Positions 51,396-59,958 of a stretch of 64,000 nt of DNA are shown one piece after another. The DNA lies in assembly GCA_029975965.1 (NCBI GenBank), contig JARKOV010000035.1, forward strand, positions 26,002-90,001, read 5' to 3'. Source of the stretch: Anaerolinea sp. Lineage in GTDB: Bacteria > Chloroflexota > Anaerolineae > Anaerolineales > Anaerolineaceae. Within the stretch, counting starts at the first letter, position 1, and each line of letters opens with the position of its first letter. Made by a program: the position numbers and the translations under genes. The notes under the pieces are model-generated. The model was not told where the DNA came from, ran no database searches, and was given only the letters and a program-made list of their open reading frames with translations.

Positions 51396-51401
51396 TATAA
51401 T
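51396..51401 (+). promoter_or_regulatory. TATAAT -10 element before the next gene
   Basis: A perfect TATAAT 55 bp before ATG 51457, in the short spacer after the small membrane protein gene. The -35 region is weak. Confidence 0.45.
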
Positions 51402-51456
51402 AATGGATGGTCGGGCGCGCGTCGGCCCTTCCATCCTTTTATTTGTGGAGTTGCAC

Positions 51457-51966
51457 ATGCGGCAAGACCGGTTTTTAATTGGCATCCTGGCCGGCATCGG
51501 CGTGCTGGTGGTGCTTTCCCTGGCGATTTACTTCGTGCGCCGCGGCGGCCTCGAGTATGGCCCCGAGGATTCCCCCGCGGGCGTGGTGCAGAATTTCGTC
51601 GTGGCTCTGCAGCGCCGCGATTACGATCGCGCTTATAGCTACCTGGCCGGCATCGAAAATAAGCCCGACCAGGCGCGCTTCAGCCAGCCGTTTATCAATT
51701 ACCAGGACCGCGACGTCAGCCTGACCGGGTTGGAGATCACCAGCACGGTGCTCTCAGACGACGGCTCAAGCGCATTGGTTTACCTGGTGGTGCTACGCGG
51801 AGGAAGCGGGCCGTTCAACCAGGGGTACCGCGAGAACAACACCGCCGAGCTGGTCCGCGAGGGAAACGCCTGGAAGATCAAGAGCATGCCTTATCCATTC
51901 TGGAATTTCGAGTGGACCCAGCCCGCCCCGGCGGAAGAAAAACCCGCCGTCCCGCCCGGTAGTTAA
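51457..51966 (+). CDS. Membrane-anchored NTF2-like protein
   Basis: 169 residues. One N-terminal helix (FLIGILAGIGVLVVLSLAIYF) and an extracytoplasmic domain (SPAGVVQNFVVALQRRDYDR, EITSTVLSDDGSSALVYLVV, AELVREGNAWKIKSMPYPFW) with the shape of NTF2/DUF4878-type folds. Function unknown. ATG 51457 follows GTGGAG. It lies 6 bp before the DUF5671 gene, so the two are co-transcribed. Confidence 0.75.
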   Translation: MRQDRFLIGILAGIGVLVVLSLAIYFVRRGGLEYGPEDSPAGVVQNFVVALQRRDYDRAYSYLAGIENKPDQARFSQPFINYQDRDVSLTGLEITSTVLSDDGSSALVYLVVLRGGSGPFNQGYRENNTAELVREGNAWKIKSMPYPFWNFEWTQPAPAEEKPAVPPGS

Positions 51967-51972
51967 CCTCCC

Positions 51973-53895
51973 ATGCGCACCATCCGGCGCCTGTATTTCT
52001 ACGTACTTGCCCTGATCGGCAGCCAGGCCATTGTCTGGGGCGCGGTCAACCTGCTGCGCACCATCGTCGCCGGCGGGTTTTCGGGCACCATCGATACCCT
52101 GGCAAACGGCCTGTCGTTCGTGCTGGTTGGACTTCCGGTCTTCCTGTTGCACTGGGTCACCGCGCAGCGCGACGCCCAGCGCGAGGAGGAGGAGCGCGCC
52201 AGCCGCATCCGCGCCATTTTTTTCTACGCCGTGCGCGTGTGGACGCTCATCCCCATCGTCTATGCCGTGCTGGCCTTGCTTAACCGCTTGATGGCCGGCC
52301 TGATGGGGCTGTCGGAGAGCGGCGTGCTGTTCGGTTCGGGCCAGACGGCCTCCGACAACCTGATTGCCGTGGCGGTCAACCTGGCGGCGTACCTCTATTT
52401 CACCTGGGTGCTCCGCGACGACTGGCGCGAGGCGCCTCAGGGGCATTTCCTGGTCGAGACGCGCCGGCTCTACCGCTACCTGTGGGTCCTCTTTGGCCTC
52501 ACCGTGACCGTCTTCGGCGTGCAGGGCATGCTGCGCTACCTGCTCAGCATCCCCGAAGGGTTGGGGGTCGCTTCCGGTTACCTGCTGGCGAACAGCCTGG
52601 CCCTGGTCATCACCGGCACGCCGATCTGGGGCTATACCTGGTGGCTGGTGCAGGATAGCCTGGATGAGCCTGCCGAGCGCGAGTCGATCCTGCGCCTCGT
52701 CGTGCTCTACCTGATCAGCCTGGCCGGTGTGGTTGGGGTGCTGGCGGCTGGCGGGCGCGTGCTCGCCGGGTTGTTTGGGGTGCTGCTCGGTCGCGCCCAG
52801 ACCTTGGGCGAGTTCCTCAACGAGACCGGCCCTGCGCTGGCGGCCCTCGTCCCGCTGGCGGTGATCTGGGCCTATTACGGCCCGATCCTCGAGCGCGAGA
52901 TGGCCGCGCTGGCCGGTCAGCCGCGCCGCGCCGGGGTGCGCCGGCTCTACCGTTCGCTGCTCTCGGCGTTGGGGTTGGCGACCACCATCGCCGCCCTGGT
53001 CACGCTGATCGGTTACCTTGCCGAGGGCGTCTTCTCGTGGAGCGGGGTGGTGCCAGCCTGGGGCGACCTCAACAACGGCCTGGCTGCGCTGGCGGTGGGC
53101 TTGCCCTTGTGGCTGGCGACCTGGCGTCCCTTGCAGGCCGAAGCCGCGGCGCGCGGCGAAACCGGCGATCGCGCGCGGCGCTCGGTGGTGCGGCGCTCAT
53201 ACCTTTACCTCTTCGTCTTCCTCTTTGTCATTGGCCTGATGCTGGCGGCAGGCGACCTCTTCTACAACCTGATCTCGCACCTCCTTGGTTCGCCGGTGAA
53301 CAACATCGGCCAGTTGGTCGTTGAGCGCCTGCTCACCGCCGGCGTGCTGGCCGTATTCCTGCTCTATCATCTGCGCGGTTTGCGCCTGGACGCACAGGCC
53401 GCGCAGCAGGCGCTGGGTGGCATGCACGCCGGCTTCCCTATCCTGGTGATCGTGCAGGAGGAGATGCCCCTGGCCGAAGAGCTGGTGCGCTCGCTCAAGC
53501 GCCACGCGCCGCGCCTGCCGGTGGTGGTGCACACCCTGGAGCGTGGAGCCCCCGACGACGATCTGCTGGGTGCCAAGCTGGTGGTGCTGCCCTCCGGGCT
53601 GGTCATGGAAATGCCAGAGGTGCTGCGCCTGTGGCTGAGCGCATATAAAGGGCGGCGCATGGTCCTGCCGCAATCGCGCGAGGGTTGGGTGTGGCTGGGC
53701 TCGCCTACGCGCCCGCTGCGCGAGCTGACCGACGACGCCGCCGGCGCCATCCGGCAGATCGCCGAGGGCGACGCGCCGCGCGGCGGACTGCCCTCCAATC
53801 CCTGGTCGGTGGCGGGTTACGTGCTGGGCGGGTTGTTCGCCGTGCAGTTGCTGGTCGCGCTGTTCGTGCTGCTGGTCTCCAGCCTGTTTGGCTGA
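51973..53895 (+). CDS. Multi-repeat DUF5671 integral membrane protein
   Basis: 640 residues with about 14 predicted helices arranged in five repeats, each opening with an RRLY-like motif (RRLYFYVLALIGSQ; RRLYRYLWVLFGLTV; RRLYRSLLSALGLAT; VRRSYLYLFVFLFVI). This is the DUF5671 family. From about residue 490 a soluble domain follows (GGMHAGFPILVIVQEEMPLA, RLPVVVHTLERGAPDDDLLG), then a final helix. No function is established. It ends 55 bp before tRNA-Ser, whose promoter overlaps the stop. Confidence 0.8.
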   Translation: MRTIRRLYFYVLALIGSQAIVWGAVNLLRTIVAGGFSGTIDTLANGLSFVLVGLPVFLLHWVTAQRDAQREEEERASRIRAIFFYAVRVWTLIPIVYAVLALLNRLMAGLMGLSESGVLFGSGQTASDNLIAVAVNLAAYLYFTWVLRDDWREAPQGHFLVETRRLYRYLWVLFGLTVTVFGVQGMLRYLLSIPEGLGVASGYLLANSLALVITGTPIWGYTWWLVQDSLDEPAERESILRLVVLYLISLAGVVGVLAAGGRVLAGLFGVLLGRAQTLGEFLNETGPALAALVPLAVIWAYYGPILEREMAALAGQPRRAGVRRLYRSLLSALGLATTIAALVTLIGYLAEGVFSWSGVVPAWGDLNNGLAALAVGLPLWLATWRPLQAEAAARGETGDRARRSVVRRSYLYLFVFLFVIGLMLAAGDLFYNLISHLLGSPVNNIGQLVVERLLTAGVLAVFLLYHLRGLRLDAQAAQQALGGMHAGFPILVIVQEEMPLAEELVRSLKRHAPRLPVVVHTLERGAPDDDLLGAKLVVLPSGLVMEMPEVLRLWLSAYKGRRMVLPQSREGWVWLGSPTRPLRELTDDAAGAIRQIAEGDAPRGGLPSNPWSVAGYVLGGLFAVQLLVALFVLLVSSLFG

Positions 53896-53920
53896 CCGGC
53901 CGCCGCGTTCGTGGTATAAT
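53892..53920 (+). promoter_or_regulatory. Promoter of tRNA-Ser
   Basis: CTGACC (53892-53897), 17 bp, TATAAT (53915-53920), 30 bp upstream of the tRNA. The -35 overlaps the stop of the DUF5671 gene. Confidence 0.65.
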
Positions 53921-53950
53921 CGCCTTCGCCCAATCGAATAGGTGGTAACT

Positions 53951-54037
53951 GGAGAGGTAGCGTAGTCTGGCCTAACGCGCGCGCCTGGAGAGCGCGTTTA
54001 CCGCAAGGTAACGCGGGTTCGAATCCCGCCCTCTCCG
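53951..54037 (+). tRNA. tRNA-Ser (anticodon GGA)
   Basis: 87 bases of class II shape. Acceptor GGAGAGG/CCTCTCC, D stem GCG/CGC, anticodon stem CGCGC/GCGCG with loop CTGGAGA (GGA), long variable arm TTACC-GCAA-GGTAA and T arm CGCGG-GTTCGAAT-CCCGC. Discriminator G at 54037; the 3' CCA is not encoded. It reads UCC and UCU codons. Confidence 0.95.
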
Positions 54038-54045
54038 CTGAAGAA

Positions 54046-54072
54046 GCTGTCGGCATTGTGCCGGCGGCTTTT
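54046..54072 (+). terminator. Rho-independent terminator of tRNA-Ser
   Basis: GCTGTCGGCA (54046-54055) pairs with TGCCGGCGGC (54059-54068) with two G-T wobbles, loop TTG, then TTTT. It is duplicated at 54168. Confidence 0.75.
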
Positions 54073-54080
54073 CGCCTTTA

Positions 54081-54196
54081 AAGAGGGCAACGCGGGCACC
54101 CACAGGGGGTGTGTTATTCGAATCCCGCCCCCTACGGGGATGCTGCGCGACCCTCTCCGCTGAAGAAGCTGTCGGTTTTCTGCCGGCGGCTTTATT
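54081..54196 (+). pseudogene. Duplicated 3' half of tRNA-Ser plus terminator, with two insertions
   Basis: The words AACGCGGG (54089), TTCGAATCCCGCC (54117-54129) and CCCTCTCCGCTGAAGAAGCT and onward (54151-54175) repeat, in order, the tRNA's T arm, acceptor 3' strand and terminator (54010-54053). They are broken by two inserts of about 20 bases that each hold a small hairpin (CACCC/GGGTG; CCCC/GGGG). It looks like an attachment-site duplication or a decayed tRNA copy; no integrase is near. Confidence 0.75.
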
Positions 54197-54203
54197 CTTT
54201 TTT
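54168..54203 (+). terminator. Second copy of the tRNA terminator
   Basis: An 8-bp stem GCTGTCGG (54168-54175) with CCGGCGGC (54183-54190), G-T wobbles included, followed by TTTATTCTTTTTT: a stronger T-run than copy 1. Confidence 0.7.
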
Positions 54204-54258
54204 AACTCCCTCCCTTCAGGGACCGTTCGGAGAAGGAGACGGAGGATGGGGTTCTTCG

Positions 54259-54299
54259 ACATGTATCACTCCGAACATTAAATTCGGGATGATACATGT
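54259..54299. terminator. 17-nt imperfect hairpin before the kinase gene
   Basis: ACATGTATCACTCCGAA (54259-54275) pairs with 54283-54299 except for two central bases. A-run AAAAAAA follows at 54304. It lies between the tRNA region and the kinase gene. Confidence 0.55.
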
Positions 54300-54390
54300 A
54301 TCTTAAAAAAACGCTTCTCTAAGAGAAAGGGGCTGCGCATAGTTCTTTTTGAATAGCCCCCTGGCGCATTTTTCGCATAAAATCAAGCTG

Positions 54391-56493
54391 ATGCAGCTCG
54401 ATTTTTCGTCTCTCCTCACCTGGGCCGGGTTAGCGGTCTCCTTCTACAACACCATCTCCCTGCTCTGGCTGGGGATCATGGTGATGTTGCTCGGCAACCG
54501 GCGCTCGGCAGGCACCTGGCTGGTGTGCGTGGGGATGCTGCTTGGCGCGCTCTTCTTCACCAGCCACACGGCGATCCTGGGACGGGGCCTCTCTGAGACC
54601 GGTTTTGGGATGAATTTCTGGTGGTGGGTCAGTTGGGCGCCGGCGGTGGTGGCTCCGCTGGCCTGGTATGGCGCAATGCTCTGGCACACCGGCTTCCGTT
54701 TTGACGCTCCGCACCCGCACCGCTTGTGGCTGGCGGCGGCGGTCGGCCTGGCGTTCGCGGTGGTCTTGCTGATCGTGTTTGCCAACCCGCTGCCTTCCTA
54801 CCTGTACGTGGCCGGGCGCGGCCTGATGCTCAGCCCCAGCCTGGGCGGGATCCCCCTCCTGGTCTGGGCATACATGGCCTTTGGCATCCTGTGTTACCTG
54901 CTGCCGCTGGATCTGCTGCGCCGCCCCGATCCCGCGGCTGGCACGCTGGCGGGCCGCTCGCGCGCGCAGGCGCGCCCGTGGCTGGTGGCAGCCTCGGTTG
55001 CCATGCTGCTGGCCGGCGGCGTGCTGGTCTGGACGGCCCTGTGGGCGCTCAAAACCAGCCCGCTGCCCAGCCTCAAGGACCCGGTCGACGAGCAAATCGT
55101 CAGGCAATTCGACCTGGCCGTGGCGGCCCTGGTGGCGCTGGCGATCACCACCCTCGGCCGGGCCATCGTCACCTTTGAAGTGTTCACCGGGCGCGCCTTG
55201 CCCCGCGACCGCTTTTACAACCAATGGCGCACCACCGTTCTCATGGCTGCCGGTTTTGGCGGGCTGGCTGCTTTTGCGCTGGCCTTCGATGTGCGCCCTG
55301 CCTACGGCTTTTTGTTTGCAGCGGTGCTGGCGGCGGCATTTTTTGCCCTGTATGCCTGGCGCTCTTACGCTGAGCGCGAAGCCTTCATGGAACGACTGCG
55401 CCCGTTCGTCTCCAGCCAGAACCTGTACGCCAAGCTGACCGAGCCCGATAAGCCTGGCGAAAACCTGGCCGGCGGTTTGTTCGAGGCGCTTTGCCGGGAC
55501 ATCCTGGCCGCGCGGGAAGCAGTCCTCATCCCTGCCGGCGCTCTCGCCACCTTCAGCGGGCCGCCGCTTAAATATCCGCCCGGCGCAGCCCTTGCGCCGC
55601 CGTCGATCGATGCCTGGGCAGGCAACCTGGCGCGCGAGACGCGCTGCCTGCCCGCCGGCGCTCCCGGCTTCGTATGGGCTATCCCTTTGTGGAGCGAGAA
55701 CGGATTGGCAGGCCTGTTTTTCCTGGGAGAGAAAAGCGGCGGCGGGCGTTACAGCGAGGAGGAGATCGAGCTGGCCCAGGCGGCGGGGGAAAGGCTGCTC
55801 GATATGCAGGCCGGTTCCGAGGTCGCGCGCCTTTCGTTGGAGCTGCTCCGCCAGCGCGTGACCCAGTCGCGCGTGCTCGAGGGGCAGAGCCGGCGCGTGC
55901 TGCATGACGAGGTGCTGCCCGAGCTGCACACCTCTGCGCTCGAGTTAAGCGGGCTGGCGGCGTCACATCCCGAGGTGCTGCCAGCGGTGGAGAACCTTTC
56001 TGCAGCTCACCGGCGTATCTCGGACCTGCTGCGCAGTGTCGCCCAGCAACCCGGCGCGCCGGCATTGCTATCCCAGCAGGGCCTGGTGGCCGCGCTGCGC
56101 GCGCTGGTGGAGGGCGACCTGGCAGGTGAATTCGACCGCGTCGATTGGCGGGTCGACGACCCAGCCGAAGAGCGCGCCCGCTCAATCCAGCCCTTTGCCG
56201 CCGAGGTGATCTATTTTGCGGCTCGCGAGCTGCTGCGCAATGCGGCGCGCTACGCGCGCGGCAAGGATCCCGGCCGGCAGGTGGCGTTGCGCGTGTCGCT
56301 CGAATTGGCCGGGCAGCACCTGCGCTTGATCATCGAAGACGATGGGGTGGGGTTGGCCGGGGAGCCCTCAGCGGGAGGCGGCAGCGGGTTGCGCCTGCAC
56401 AGCGCCATGCTCGCCGCGGTCGGCGCATCGCTGGCCATCGGTCCGCGCCTGGGGGGCGGCACGCGGGCGGTGATCGAAAGCAACCTATCTTAA
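54391..56493 (+). CDS. Histidine kinase with N-terminal 7TM-type sensor and GAF-like domain
   Basis: About 700 residues. Seven or more helices in the first 330 residues, a GAF-like region (about 360-480, ending VWAIPLWSENGLAGLFFLGE), then a dimerisation helix with HDEVLPELH (NarL/DesK-type HDxxx box; a Pro stands where Gln is usual) and a HATPase with N box ELLRNAARYA and G boxes EDDGVGLAG and GGGSGLRL. It should autophosphorylate on His and signal to a NarL-type regulator; none is adjacent, so it is an orphan kinase. Start 54391 is preferred over 54349. Confidence 0.85.
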   Translation: MQLDFSSLLTWAGLAVSFYNTISLLWLGIMVMLLGNRRSAGTWLVCVGMLLGALFFTSHTAILGRGLSETGFGMNFWWWVSWAPAVVAPLAWYGAMLWHTGFRFDAPHPHRLWLAAAVGLAFAVVLLIVFANPLPSYLYVAGRGLMLSPSLGGIPLLVWAYMAFGILCYLLPLDLLRRPDPAAGTLAGRSRAQARPWLVAASVAMLLAGGVLVWTALWALKTSPLPSLKDPVDEQIVRQFDLAVAALVALAITTLGRAIVTFEVFTGRALPRDRFYNQWRTTVLMAAGFGGLAAFALAFDVRPAYGFLFAAVLAAAFFALYAWRSYAEREAFMERLRPFVSSQNLYAKLTEPDKPGENLAGGLFEALCRDILAAREAVLIPAGALATFSGPPLKYPPGAALAPPSIDAWAGNLARETRCLPAGAPGFVWAIPLWSENGLAGLFFLGEKSGGGRYSEEEIELAQAAGERLLDMQAGSEVARLSLELLRQRVTQSRVLEGQSRRVLHDEVLPELHTSALELSGLAASHPEVLPAVENLSAAHRRISDLLRSVAQQPGAPALLSQQGLVAALRALVEGDLAGEFDRVDWRVDDPAEERARSIQPFAAEVIYFAARELLRNAARYARGKDPGRQVALRVSLELAGQHLRLIIEDDGVGLAGEPSAGGGSGLRLHSAMLAAVGASLAIGPRLGGGTRAVIESNLS

Positions 56494-56558
56494 CGAGATC
56501 GTGTTTCAATCACGCAATCCTTAACGATTTTGTGATGCGCGGCGCACGCGCCGGTCGC

Positions 56559-56564
56559 TATAAT
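56559..56564 (+). promoter_or_regulatory. TATAAT box 6 bp before a start codon
   Basis: A perfect TATAAT ends 6 bp before ATG 56571, and no Shine-Dalgarno site lies between. The mRNA would start at the ATG and be leaderless. Confidence 0.55.
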
Positions 56565-56570
56565 CAAATT

Positions 56571-57845
56571 ATGACCCGTTCCGCCACCTATGATTTGCTC
56601 AGCCGGGGGCGTGCCGCCGCCAAAGCCGGCGAAAAGGCTGAGGCGCGCCGCAACCTGGAACGCCTGCTCAACCTGGCGCCACCCGAAGATGAACGCCTCG
56701 AGGCCTATTACTGGCTGAGCGAGGTCAGCGACGATCCGCGCGAGCAGCGCAGCTACCTGGAAGATATCCTCGCCTCCAACCTGGGCGACGCGCGCGCGCG
56801 GCGCAAACTGGCCATCCTGGATGGCAAGCTGCGCCCCAACGAAATGGTCGACCCCGATGCCATTCCCGCCCCTGCTCCGGGAAGCCCCCAGGCGGCGCAT
56901 ACCCAGGCCTTCACCTGCCCAAAATGCGGTGGCCGGATGAGCTTTGCGCCGGACGGCCAGAGCCTGACTTGCGAGTACTGCGAAACGCGCGAGCATGTCG
57001 CTTCCGGCGGGGCTGGCCTCGAAGAGGACTTTCTGGTGGCGATGGTGACCGCCAAGGCGCACAGCCGCCCGGTGGTGATGCACGCGGTGACATGCAGCGG
57101 ATGCGCGGCTTCGTTCATTTTGCCGGCCGAGGCGATTGCCCAAACCTGCCCCTATTGCCAGACGCCCTACGCCATCGACCAGGTCGAACAGCGCACCCTG
57201 GATGCGCCAGACAGCATCCTGCCGTTCAAGGTGGACGCGGCTCAGGCGCGCGAAGCGCTGCGCGCCTGGCTGGCGGACGACCCGCCTGAGTCGCCGGTGA
57301 AGGCGTCGCGCCCGGCGGGCCTGTATTTGCCGGTCTGGTTGTTCAACATGGGCGGGCAGGTGGACTGGTCGGGGTACGTTTACAAGGAGAAGCGCCGTGT
57401 GCCGGTCTCTGGCGCGCGCGTGATCAGCCTGCCCAACCTGCTCGTCGCCGCAGCCCGCCGCCTGCCGGAGTGCCTGCTCCCGGCGCTCAACGGCTACGAC
57501 CTCGACGCGCTGCAGCAGTACGACGCGCGCTACCTGGCGGATTTTCCAGCCGAGTCATTCCAGCTTTCCGCAGCCGACGCCTCGCTGGAAGCGCGCCGCC
57601 AGGCGATGCAGCAGGTCACCCGCGAGGTGCAGTTGACCGAGATCGACCAGGCGGTGCTGGATTTCAGGATGCGCACCAACAATATGCTGGTGGAGGGCTA
57701 TCGGCTGGCGCTGGTGCCGCTGTGGTTGATGTTCTACGAGGTGGAGCAGCGCCGTTACAACGTGGCGGTCAACGGGCAGACCGGCGCGGTGACCGGCGAG
57801 CGCCCCGAAAAGGGGCTGCTGGGTTGGGTGAGCCGGCTGCTTTAA
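56571..57845 (+). CDS. TPR and zinc-ribbon protein of unknown function
   Basis: 424 residues. N-terminal TPR-like helices (LSRGRAAAKAGEKAEARRNL, residues 8-85), a linker, two zinc ribbons (FTCPKCGGRM...CEYCETREH near 119-142, and TCSGCAASF...TCPYCQTPY near 181-205), and a beta-rich C-terminal part (LPVWLFNMGGQVDWSGYVYK; NVAVNGQTGAVTGERP). It resembles TFIIB-type zinc-ribbon proteins found beside membrane or export systems in Chloroflexota; no job is known. The stop overlaps the MFS stop by 3 bp, tail to tail. Confidence 0.75.
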   Translation: MTRSATYDLLSRGRAAAKAGEKAEARRNLERLLNLAPPEDERLEAYYWLSEVSDDPREQRSYLEDILASNLGDARARRKLAILDGKLRPNEMVDPDAIPAPAPGSPQAAHTQAFTCPKCGGRMSFAPDGQSLTCEYCETREHVASGGAGLEEDFLVAMVTAKAHSRPVVMHAVTCSGCAASFILPAEAIAQTCPYCQTPYAIDQVEQRTLDAPDSILPFKVDAAQAREALRAWLADDPPESPVKASRPAGLYLPVWLFNMGGQVDWSGYVYKEKRRVPVSGARVISLPNLLVAAARRLPECLLPALNGYDLDALQQYDARYLADFPAESFQLSAADASLEARRQAMQQVTREVQLTEIDQAVLDFRMRTNNMLVEGYRLALVPLWLMFYEVEQRRYNVAVNGQTGAVTGERPEKGLLGWVSRLL

Positions 57846-59095
57846 ACTTTGACCGGTCGCCACCAGAATGAGCTGGAACCAAGGATCGAGAGCACGCCGA
57901 AGGCGATCAGCGCCGGCGCGAGGCCGATGCGGTCGGCCACCCACACCCCGATCAACGGGCTGATGAACGCCCCGATGTTGACGATGGTAATGTACAGGCC
58001 GGTGTAAACCGGCCTTTCTGCTGCCGGGGTGATCTTGAGCAGGATGTTGAAATGGCTCAGGTTGACCGCCGGGGCGAGCAGGCCGTTGAGGGCAACCACG
58101 AACAGGATCAGGGTCAGGTTGGGCAGCAGCCCGACCAGGATGGGAATCCAGCCGATAAAGATGATCGTCCATTTCAGCACGGGCATTTCGCTCGTCCGGG
58201 CAATCACCCGCCGCCAGAACAGCCAGCCGAGGATGGTGGCGGTGGTCAGCACGGTGCCCTGCAGCCCGATCCAGGCGTCCGAGGCATCCAACTGGCGGAC
58301 GTAGTAGAGGATGTACAGCGGAGAAGCCATCCACAGCCCCACGCCGTGCAGAAAGGTGTTGGTCGTCAGGCGCTGGAAATCGGGTTGCTCGCGCAGCGCA
58401 TTGCGCAGCGCATCCCATTGGTCCTTGAAAGTGGTCGTCGGGGCGGCGGGCTGGTTCGGCGGGGTCTCGGGTACGGCGACCTTGAGGATGAAATACTGGC
58501 TCAGCAGCGAGGCACAGAACCCAAAAATGTACATCGCCTGGTAGTTGACCGGGAAATCCATCCGGTTCAGCCATTGACCGAAGAAAAACACGAAAACGCT
58601 GGTGGTGGCGTTGGCGGTGATGTTGCGGGCTGTGACGACCGCCGCGCGGCGCTCGATGGGGATGACGTCCGCCAGCAAGGGAATCCATCCGACGTTGAAA
58701 AAGTGAGCCGGCGCGCTGATGGTGATCAACAGGGCGACGACCACGGTGCCCTGGTTTATCCCGGCCAGCTTGAGCAGGGGCACCAGCGCCACCAGCAGGA
58801 AACCGGCGCGGTGCATCAACAGGCTGCCGGCGATCCAGGGCTTGCGATGGGCGCGCCCTTGCAGGAAGCGCCCGGCTGGGATGGAAATGATCACGGCCAG
58901 CAGCGCCGGCAGCGAGGTGAGCAGGCCGATATCTTCGTTGGATGCCCCCAGGCGCAGCGCATAAGCGCCGTTGAAGCTGGCAGCCGCGCCGAGAATGGCA
59001 GCGAAGAACACCTCGACCACCAGAAAAAAGGAGCTGCGCTCTTCTTCGACGTTCATGTTGACGCGCAGCAGTCGGTATAGCAATGCAGGTTTCAT
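57842..59095 (-). CDS. MFS transporter
   Basis: About 417 residues with 12 predicted helices. An MFS motif-A-like loop is PAGRFLQGRAHRKPWIAG (about residue 80). The family is close to the uncharacterised MFS_1 proteins of Chloroflexota; the substrate cannot be told. ATG 59095 is used; a TTG three codons upstream gives MIPMKP. The final bases overlap the zinc-ribbon gene's stop. Confidence 0.85.
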   Translation of the reverse strand: MKPALLYRLLRVNMNVEEERSSFFLVVEVFFAAILGAAASFNGAYALRLGASNEDIGLLTSLPALLAVIISIPAGRFLQGRAHRKPWIAGSLLMHRAGFLLVALVPLLKLAGINQGTVVVALLITISAPAHFFNVGWIPLLADVIPIERRAAVVTARNITANATTSVFVFFFGQWLNRMDFPVNYQAMYIFGFCASLLSQYFILKVAVPETPPNQPAAPTTTFKDQWDALRNALREQPDFQRLTTNTFLHGVGLWMASPLYILYYVRQLDASDAWIGLQGTVLTTATILGWLFWRRVIARTSEMPVLKWTIIFIGWIPILVGLLPNLTLILFVVALNGLLAPAVNLSHFNILLKITPAAERPVYTGLYITIVNIGAFISPLIGVWVADRIGLAPALIAFGVLSILGSSSFWWRPVKV

Positions 59096-59177
59096 AGGAA
59101 TCAAGATGCAATTTTACTCCACACTCCCGCGGCGGTGTTAATCATTCCGGTGTTGTAAAATAACTGCAAGGTGACCC

Positions 59178-59945
59178 ATGACAGACAACCCTTTCCCCAT
59201 CCTCGATTTCGACCCCGATCCCATTGCGATCCTCAACCCCGAGATGGAGCCGCCGGCCACGCCCATGCCCGAGCGGGTGGTGCTGTGTTTCTTCAACGAC
59301 CTGCTCAAGGAAATGGCCGCATCTGGCGAGTTCACCCACCTGCGCGATCTCAACTCGGAGACCGGTCCCATCCCCATCTACCGCCTCGACCGCCCGGAAG
59401 GCGCTCTGGCGGTGGTGCACCCGGGTGTGGGCGCGCCGCTGGCAGCCATCGCCCTGGAGGAGGTGATCGCGCTGGGCGGGCGCAAGTTCATCGCTTGCGG
59501 TGGATGCGGTGCGCTCAAGCACGACATGGCGGTCGGTCACCCGGTGGTGCTCGACTCGGCGGTGCGCGACGAGGGCACCTCGTATCACTACCTGCCGCCC
59601 GCGGCGGAGGTGAGCGCCAGCCCGGCAGCCGTGGCCGCGCTGGAGGGGGTGCTGCGCGAGCGCGGGGTGGCGTACCTGCGCGGCAAAGCCTGGACCACCG
59701 ACGCCCCCTACCGCGAGACGCCCGCCCGCCGCGCGCTGCGCGTGGCGCAGGGCTGCGAGGTGGTCGAGATGGAGGCCGCCGCCTTCTTCGCCGTGGCGCA
59801 GTTCCGCGGGGTCACCTTCGGGCAGATCGTCTACGGCGGAGACCTGGTGGTGCCGGAGGGCTGGGACTTTCGCGGTTGGGATGAGCGCAGCGACGACCGC
59901 CGGCTGTTGTTCGAGCTATCGGTGGCGGCGGCGTTGCGCTTGTAG
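59178..59945 (+). CDS. Nucleoside phosphorylase (PNP/UDP family)
   Basis: 255 residues. HPGVGAPLAAIALEEVIALG contains the phosphate-site Gly-rich motif, and CEVVEMEAAAFFAVA carries the substrate Glu-Met-Glu signature of uridine/purine nucleoside phosphorylases. KFIACGGCGALKHDMAVG is also typical. It cleaves a nucleoside with phosphate to give base and ribose 1-phosphate. AAGGTGA precedes ATG 59178. Together with the ADP-ribosylglycohydrolases it hints at nucleoside salvage, though it is 50 kb away. Confidence 0.9.
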   Translation: MTDNPFPILDFDPDPIAILNPEMEPPATPMPERVVLCFFNDLLKEMAASGEFTHLRDLNSETGPIPIYRLDRPEGALAVVHPGVGAPLAAIALEEVIALGGRKFIACGGCGALKHDMAVGHPVVLDSAVRDEGTSYHYLPPAAEVSASPAAVAALEGVLRERGVAYLRGKAWTTDAPYRETPARRALRVAQGCEVVEMEAAAFFAVAQFRGVTFGQIVYGGDLVVPEGWDFRGWDERSDDRRLLFELSVAAALRL

Positions 59946-59958
59946 AGCGAGGTGAGCA

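Noticed and set aside
54081..54158. Second functional tRNA gene
   Set aside because: Only the 3' half of tRNA-Ser is repeated, and it is broken by two inserts; no acceptor 5' strand, D arm or anticodon arm exists.
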